Assembly: GCA_020161265.1 (NCBI GenBank)
Contig: JAIUOC010000003.1
Location: 489,024 to 553,023, forward strand
Source: Chloroflexota bacterium
Lineage (GTDB): Bacteria; Chloroflexota; Chloroflexia; Chloroflexales; Herpetosiphonaceae
Direction of reading: 5' to 3'
DNA length: 64,000 nucleotides
Positions 59,234 through 64,000 of this stretch are shown here, in pieces; position 1 is the first letter of the stretch; every line of letters begins with the position of its first letter. The notes beneath the pieces were generated by a model. The model ran no database searches, was not told where the DNA came from, and was given only the letters and a program-made list of their open reading frames with translations. A program made the translations under genes and the position numbers.

Positions 59234-61062
59234 CCCAGGCAATTGATTTACACAGCCAACTCCAGAGCGATCCGCAGGTGCAAATTCCAACCCGCCCACG
59301 GATCTCCGATGAAATTGCCCGAGTTTGGCATAACGAACAGCTGTTGTTATTGCTGGGCGGGCCGCAAGATGTGGTGTTGCGTGGCAAAGCGGTGCGCAAT
59401 CTGCTGCCGCAACTCTTGCCTTTGTTGAATGGTCTCAACACCCGCGAAACGATTGGCGAACGCTTGGCGCAATTCAAGCCCACAACGATTGACGATACCT
59501 TGCAGTTGTTGTATGTGCAGGGGGTGCTTGAAGAAGGCCCATTGCCGAGCAATACGCTTGATCCCCAAGTTGCCCGCGCATTCAGTCAACAACTAGCTTT
59601 TTACAGCCGCTTTGTTGACCAAACGCGGGTCTGTCGCAATCGCTATGAAGTGCTGCAACGCTTGCAAGCGACGCCTTTGTTGTTGATTGGTGGCGAGCGT
59701 TTGGTTGCTCCATTGCTGCATCAATTGGCGCAAGCTGGCTTAGGCCGCGCCACTTGGCTGGCCAATGCAGATCCAACCACAACCTATGCCCTGCCACATT
59801 TGGCGCTTGATCTTCAAGTTCCGCAGGCTGATCAATTACTTGCAGCAGTTGATCATTGGTTAGATGAGCATCACGAGGGCTTGATCTGTTTGCTGACTAG
59901 CACGGCGCAGGCTGAATTAACCCAGGCACTCAATCAACGGGCGATTCAAGCGCAAACTCGCTTTACCCGACTTTGGCTGCACCCACAGCATATTGAGCTT
60001 GGCCCGACTACCTTTGTTGGTGAAGCTGGCTGTTATGCCTGTGCCGAGCAAGTTGATAGCCATGAACCACAATTAAGCGAGCCAACCGCGCCGCTGAGCC
60101 TCAACGAGCAGTTAGCCTTGAGCCAAGCAAGTTTGGTGGTTGGCAACCTGATTTCGGGCTTGAGTCCAGTGATTACGGGCGGCGTGCGTTATCTGCTTGA
60201 TCCAACGACGCTCGAATTTGTGGCTCAATCAGTGCATCGTTTGGTGTTGTGCCCAGTTTGTGGCCAGCCCAACCTCGATGCGCCCCGCGATCTGTTGGTA
60301 GGCGCGGGCCATTTCGAGAATTTGCCGCTGTGGTATCACGCCAACACCGATGAACGTAGTTACGCGATTTTCCCCAAGGCCCATCAACAGCATTATGCGC
60401 CAAAAAATGCGATTGCAATCGTCAGCGGGGCTAAGGGTTATACCAATAGCCAACGTCATGCGCTGAGCGAATTGCAAGGCCAATGGCAGCCTGATTCAAC
60501 TGTTGATCTCAGCATTCAATTACCAGTTCAAACCACGATTGCGCCCTTAGCTTGGCTGTTTGAGCAAGCATTTGTGCGCAAACCAGCCACCCAGGCGATC
60601 GCCGCTGGCCAACGTTTTGTGCCTTCGGGCGGCAATCTAGCCTCGCAAACCGTCTATTTGCTCAACCACAAGCTGAGCAATTTGGCGACTGGCATCTATC
60701 ACTTGAACCAACATGACGCTTCGTTGGAAGCAATTCGCCCCCAATTTAGCTGGGATGACGTCTCCAAAGCCTTCCCCAGCGATCCGCTGAATCAACAAAC
60801 CTTGGGTTTGATTGTGCTGACGGCGGCGATTGGGCGAGTTGAAGGCAAATACGGTGCAAAATCGTATCGCATCGCGCTCTACGATTGTGGCGTTGCTGCG
60901 CAGGCAATTGAATTTTTGGCAGCTGCTGCAGGCTGGCAAATCGAGCAAATCAGCGCCTTCTACGATCAAGAACTGCGCGATCTGCTCCATGTCTATAGCC
61001 CAAGCGAAACCCCGTTGCTGGTGCTGCGGCTGGTTGCGCCCAATCCTGAGGTGCTGCAATGA
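59230..61062 (+). CDS. E1-like protein fused to SagB-type azoline dehydrogenase
   Basis: Seen: 610 residues. An N-terminal helical/winged segment (about 10-110), probably a leader-recognition element; an E1-like domain with CYAC at 268-271 and CPVC at 341-344; and from about 375 an FMN-dependent SagB-like dehydrogenase with RFVPSGGN at 462-469 and LGLIVLTAAIGR. Known: SagB-type enzymes oxidise azolines to azoles. The fusion of a ThiF-like protein with SagB in one chain is unusual and would couple substrate handling to oxidation. Overlaps both neighbours by 4 bases (ATGA). Confidence 0.85.
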   Translation: MTQAIDLHSQLQSDPQVQIPTRPRISDEIARVWHNEQLLLLLGGPQDVVLRGKAVRNLLPQLLPLLNGLNTRETIGERLAQFKPTTIDDTLQLLYVQGVLEEGPLPSNTLDPQVARAFSQQLAFYSRFVDQTRVCRNRYEVLQRLQATPLLLIGGERLVAPLLHQLAQAGLGRATWLANADPTTTYALPHLALDLQVPQADQLLAAVDHWLDEHHEGLICLLTSTAQAELTQALNQRAIQAQTRFTRLWLHPQHIELGPTTFVGEAGCYACAEQVDSHEPQLSEPTAPLSLNEQLALSQASLVVGNLISGLSPVITGGVRYLLDPTTLEFVAQSVHRLVLCPVCGQPNLDAPRDLLVGAGHFENLPLWYHANTDERSYAIFPKAHQQHYAPKNAIAIVSGAKGYTNSQRHALSELQGQWQPDSTVDLSIQLPVQTTIAPLAWLFEQAFVRKPATQAIAAGQRFVPSGGNLASQTVYLLNHKLSNLATGIYHLNQHDASLEAIRPQFSWDDVSKAFPSDPLNQQTLGLIVLTAAIGRVEGKYGAKSYRIALYDCGVAAQAIEFLAAAAGWQIEQISAFYDQELRDLLHVYSPSETPLLVLRLVAPNPEVLQ

Positions 61063-61781
61063 GCGAACATTTCTTCGGTGCTGGTGTGAGTGCCAGTTCC
61101 TATATTCACGAATGGACCAGCCTACAACGGGGCAACGCGCTGCCTGAGCTGGATCAGCTTGCTAACTCATGGTGGTCAAGTTTGTTTGAAGCCAAGGCCA
61201 AAATCGCTTTGCCAGCGGCCTATCCAACCCATTTGAACTATCAACAACTGATTAATCAACGTCAAAGTTTGCGCGAATACGCTGATCGTCCAGTGAATTT
61301 GGCTGATTTGGCGACTTTTTTGGAGCATGCCAGCCGCCCGCTCAACCCAGTAAGCAAGCCCTTGAGCCTGCTTGCGTCGTTGGTGTTGAAATCCGACGAT
61401 TTGGCCTTGGGTGGCTATGTTTATAACCCCGCTGCCCATCAATTGGCCGTGTTACGCACTGCCGATCCGCTAGAGCCATTGCAACGCTATTGCTTTCAAC
61501 GTGAATTTTTACAAGCACCATTGATTGTATTAGTGCTGACTTCGCTGCCCAGCGCGATCAACCAAGCTGGTGATCGTGGCTATCGTCAGGCCTTGCTTGA
61601 TGCTGGCGCACATTTGCAGCGTTTATATGTTGCAGCCCAGCGTGTCGGCATGATCGGTTGTGCTACTGGCAGCGTGATTCAAGGTCAATTAGCCCGTTGG
61701 CTCGGCTTTGATGATTATCAAACCCAGGTCTTAATCGGTTTTGCTGCTGGCTATCCTCACAAGGAGCAAACTCATGACTAA
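61059..61781 (+). CDS. SagB-type dehydrogenase, second
   Basis: Seen: 240 residues; N-terminal YIHEWTSLQRG, as in SagB family starts, then RQSLREYADRPVNL, the nitroreductase pattern, and AAQRVGMIGCATGS near the C-terminus. Known: this would oxidise azolines, so the cluster has two candidate dehydrogenase modules. It overlaps the fusion gene by 4 bases and the M50 gene by 8. Confidence 0.85.
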   Translation: MSEHFFGAGVSASSYIHEWTSLQRGNALPELDQLANSWWSSLFEAKAKIALPAAYPTHLNYQQLINQRQSLREYADRPVNLADLATFLEHASRPLNPVSKPLSLLASLVLKSDDLALGGYVYNPAAHQLAVLRTADPLEPLQRYCFQREFLQAPLIVLVLTSLPSAINQAGDRGYRQALLDAGAHLQRLYVAAQRVGMIGCATGSVIQGQLARWLGFDDYQTQVLIGFAAGYPHKEQTHD

Positions 61782-62970
61782 CCCCGCTTTAACGCTGAAT
61801 GATTTTGCTGCGCTTGAGGCCAGCACCGACTATCGCCCGCAAGTTGTTGATGATGTGCAAGTTTCGCCATTTAGCCAACAGCAAACCAACCAATATGTGG
61901 TTGGCCGCCCAGCTTCGCCGTCGTTTATGCGCACCAATGTGGTTGGCGTGCGCATTTTGGAATTGCTGAATGGCCAGCGCTCAATCGAGCAGCTACAAAC
62001 CGAAATGCAACAACGCTATGGCATTGAGGTCAGCATTGAAAAGATTCGCCATTTTTGCGATTTATGTGCTCGTCACCGTTTATTAGTCCATGAAACCTGG
62101 GCCAACACAACCCCTGATTCAGAAGATGCCCCACGTTTGGGCCGTCGCAGTGGTTTCTATTGGACGCTGATTCGCGGCGATAGTTTTATTGAACGGATTG
62201 TGGCTTGGCAGCGCTGGTGGTGGAATCCAGTTACTTGGCTGTTGATGCTTGGTTTGTTGGGTGTGGGCTTGGCCTACATTGTGACCAAAGGCGTGATGTT
62301 GGTTTCGCCCTTGATGTTAGCCCACCCCGATGCCAGCAAGCACCTGATTTTCTGGCTCTTTGGGCTATTTATGGTTGAGATTGCGACTCACGAATTGGCC
62401 CACGCTGTGGCTTGTCGTATGGCCGGAGCCAAACCAGCGGGCTTTGGGATGGGCTTGCTCTGGTGGTTTATTCCGATTTTCTTCACCGATACCAGCGATA
62501 TTTACCGCGTGCCGAGCAAATATCGGCGAGCTTCGGTGGCGGCGGCTGGCCCCTTGGTTGATGCGCTGTGGTTTGGGGTTGTTGCTAGTTTGCTCTGGCT
62601 TTTGCCACGCGATAGTTTGGCCTATGAAATTGCCTTTGCCTATAGCGGCATTCCAGCTTTGCTCTGTTTGATCAACCTCAATCCATTTGTTTCGCGGATG
62701 GATGGCTATTGGATTATTACCAATTTACTGGAGCAGCCCAATTTGCGCCGCCGCACCGTGCGCAACATCGTCAACAACATACGCGGTTGGTTTGGCGCTG
62801 CGCCAATTATCGACCCGCTGAGTGAGCAACAATCAGGGCGTTGGCAATGGGCCTATAACATGTATGCCTTAGTTTCATTGCTCTGGACGGTTTTCTTTAT
62901 GTTCAACATCGGCTTTCATTTTGCCAGCTATGGCTTCACGATTCTGCGAATGTACGCCGCAGCGCTATAA
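61774..62970 (+). CDS. PqqD-like domain fused to M50-type intramembrane metalloprotease
   Basis: Seen: 398 residues from the ATG at 61774 (AAGGAG before it). An N-terminal PqqD-like winged domain (about 45-105) followed by about six membrane helices with HELAH at 206-210 and Asp310 in the NPFVSRMDGYW stretch, the M50 zinc site. Known: PqqD-like domains bind RiPP leaders, and M50 enzymes cut in the membrane. Inference: a leader peptidase, or a processing/export protein that holds the leader while cutting. Start overlaps the SagB gene by 8 bases. Confidence 0.85.
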   Translation: MTNPALTLNDFAALEASTDYRPQVVDDVQVSPFSQQQTNQYVVGRPASPSFMRTNVVGVRILELLNGQRSIEQLQTEMQQRYGIEVSIEKIRHFCDLCARHRLLVHETWANTTPDSEDAPRLGRRSGFYWTLIRGDSFIERIVAWQRWWWNPVTWLLMLGLLGVGLAYIVTKGVMLVSPLMLAHPDASKHLIFWLFGLFMVEIATHELAHAVACRMAGAKPAGFGMGLLWWFIPIFFTDTSDIYRVPSKYRRASVAAAGPLVDALWFGVVASLLWLLPRDSLAYEIAFAYSGIPALLCLINLNPFVSRMDGYWIITNLLEQPNLRRRTVRNIVNNIRGWFGAAPIIDPLSEQQSGRWQWAYNMYALVSLLWTVFFMFNIGFHFASYGFTILRMYAAAL

Positions 62971-62981
62971 GGAGCATGGCC

Positions 62982-64000
62982 ATGACTGATTTATATCAAT
63001 CAAGCATTGTGATCGCCACTGATCAAACTGCCCAACCAACTTGGCAACCCGCTTCGCCCGTCTTGGTACGCTTGGCTGGAACAAGCTACAACCATTTACA
63101 TAACCTAAAGTTTGAGCGCACGATTGGCCTGTTTCAAGTGATTTTGCGCCAACAACGCTGGCTCGATAACCATACCCAGGCAATTGTTGATGTGCTCTAC
63201 ACATTAATTGGCACAACCCAAGGTTCGCTCAAAAGCAGCTTAGTGGCTCTGAAACGCGATATTTTCAATCGCCGTTTGCCCTTGCGCAGCGATGTTGCCA
63301 GCTTGCGCAATCTGGATCATCCAACCTTGCGCGGGCAGGTGCTGCGTTTTCGCCGTACCTTGCAGCAATTGCAACGGGCTTGGCGCGAGGCTCGGTTGGT
63401 GTTTGAACAAGAATTACAAGCCAAACGACGGTTGTTGCAACAAAGCTATGCCCAGCCAGCCTTCCAAAAGGCGGTGCAAGTGGCTAGCTCAACCTTGGCT
63501 AGCAGCTTGCCGCGCTATATCAACGCCGATCCCAGCCAGTTGCGCAGCCGCGAACGCAAAACCGAAGTTGGAGCCTACCAATATCTGATGCGCATGGCCG
63601 GCAAAACCAGTCCATTTAGCCATTTTGGACCCTTGGTGCTCGGCTCGGCTGACCCAACATTGGCTCAACCGGTTGCGATTGAAGGCCAAATGCCCCAAGC
63701 GCGGGCGGTCAGCCAATTGCGGCGCTCGGTGGTTGGCGCAATTCGTAATGCCTTGGTGCGCGTGTCGGCAATCAACGCTTATTTGCCCTTGCGCTTGAAT
63801 CCGAGCAGCTTTGTTGATGGCGAGAGTTTGGTTTTTTCGCGCTTGCGCCAACAGCTTGATGACCCCAACCAATATTTTGCTTCATGGCAACGCCGTGGTA
63901 AACGTTCGCCCTTGCTCGATAGTGTGTTGGCAGTCTTTACTGACCACCAGCAATTGAGCTACGCCGAATTGTTGGAGCTTTTGCAAACCCAACATCCTGA
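62982..64000 (+). CDS. LanB-type dehydratase, N-terminal part, cut by window end
   Basis: Seen: at least 339 residues from the ATG at 62982 (AAGGAG upstream); open at the window edge. The motif MRMAGKTSPFSHFGPL resembles the RTSPFGTF-type region of the lantibiotic dehydratase N-terminal (glutamylation) domain, with many Arg/Gln residues before it. Known: LanB-type enzymes glutamylate Ser/Thr with tRNA-Glu, then eliminate to dehydroalanine/dehydrobutyrine; in thiopeptide clusters the elimination domain is often separate. Only the first half is visible, so whether an elimination domain follows is unknown. Confidence 0.8.
   Translation, partial: MTDLYQSSIVIATDQTAQPTWQPASPVLVRLAGTSYNHLHNLKFERTIGLFQVILRQQRWLDNHTQAIVDVLYTLIGTTQGSLKSSLVALKRDIFNRRLPLRSDVASLRNLDHPTLRGQVLRFRRTLQQLQRAWREARLVFEQELQAKRRLLQQSYAQPAFQKAVQVASSTLASSLPRYINADPSQLRSRERKTEVGAYQYLMRMAGKTSPFSHFGPLVLGSADPTLAQPVAIEGQMPQARAVSQLRRSVVGAIRNALVRVSAINAYLPLRLNPSSFVDGESLVFSRLRQQLDDPNQYFASWQRRGKRSPLLDSVLAVFTDHQQLSYAELLELLQTQHP

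Noticed and set aside
1..64000. Possible tRNA, rRNA or CRISPR features
   Set aside because: I saw no conserved rRNA blocks, no cloverleaf-like tRNA ends and no regularly spaced direct repeats. The spacer repeats lack the unique spacers and regular spacing of CRISPR.

Overview
The window looks like chromosomal DNA of a filamentous gliding Chloroflexota bacterium, most like Herpetosiphon. This is an inference from gene style, not from a marker gene: zinc-ribbon/FHA/serine-threonine kinase signalling genes, NACHT and BTAD regulators, a CPBP protease of about 1,100 residues, a thiazole/oxazole-peptide cluster, and gene spacers packed with short repeats. I saw no rRNA, tRNA, CRISPR array or prophage.

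Layout. 1-16.3 kb is mostly housekeeping and conserved hypothetical genes: a DUF4230 protein, an Era GTPase with an unusual N-terminal extension, a NACHT ATPase fused to a formylglycine-generating-enzyme-like domain with a small partner, a Nif3-like protein, a Trm112-like protein, trpF, a NYN ribonuclease-like protein, a UbiA-type prenyltransferase, an ABA4-like protein, a thioesterase, a quinone oxidoreductase, a DUF2071 protein, a glycosyltransferase and a glyoxalase-fold protein. 16.4-21.3 kb holds a hypothetical gene, a DUF4388 protein and a giant CPBP protease with internally repeated architecture.

21.4-29.4 kb is an accessory island, visibly AT-richer than its flanks. Five minus-strand genes (GlmU-like nucleotidyltransferase, phosphohexomutase, a second GlmU-like protein with an eroded active site, a membrane-anchored protein of unknown function, a PP2C-like phosphatase) are flanked by debris: an IS3-type transposase remnant, a 20-bp perfect inverted repeat, a broken ORF and a decayed copy of part of the neighbouring CPBP gene.

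29.4-33.4 kb carries dedA, aroQ and purK-purE with two small unknown genes. 33.7-42.9 kb is a phospho-signalling locus: an McrB-like AAA+ ATPase, an FHA-FHA-ABC transporter, a PP2C phosphatase, a Ser/Thr kinase and a zinc-ribbon/FHA protein. 43-48.9 kb has a HAD hydrolase, an XRE/MmyB-like regulator, an MBL lactonase-like enzyme, a PaaI-like thioesterase, a two-component system and a lone receiver-like protein.

49.2-64 kb contains a MacB/FtsX-type ABC exporter, a STAND-BTAD regulator and then a thiazole/oxazole-modified peptide cluster, probably thiopeptide-like. It has three 62-residue precursors, three E1-like proteins (one fused to a SagB-type dehydrogenase), a YcaO cyclodehydratase, a second SagB-type protein, a PqqD-M50 metalloprotease fusion and a LanB-type dehydratase cut by the window end. 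In the expected scheme the YcaO/E1 proteins cyclise Cys/Ser/Thr, the SagB domains oxidise azolines to azoles, and the dehydratase makes dehydroamino acids. The cluster continues past the window. The best candidates for undescribed biology are this cluster and the nucleotide-sugar/PP2C/membrane-protein island.
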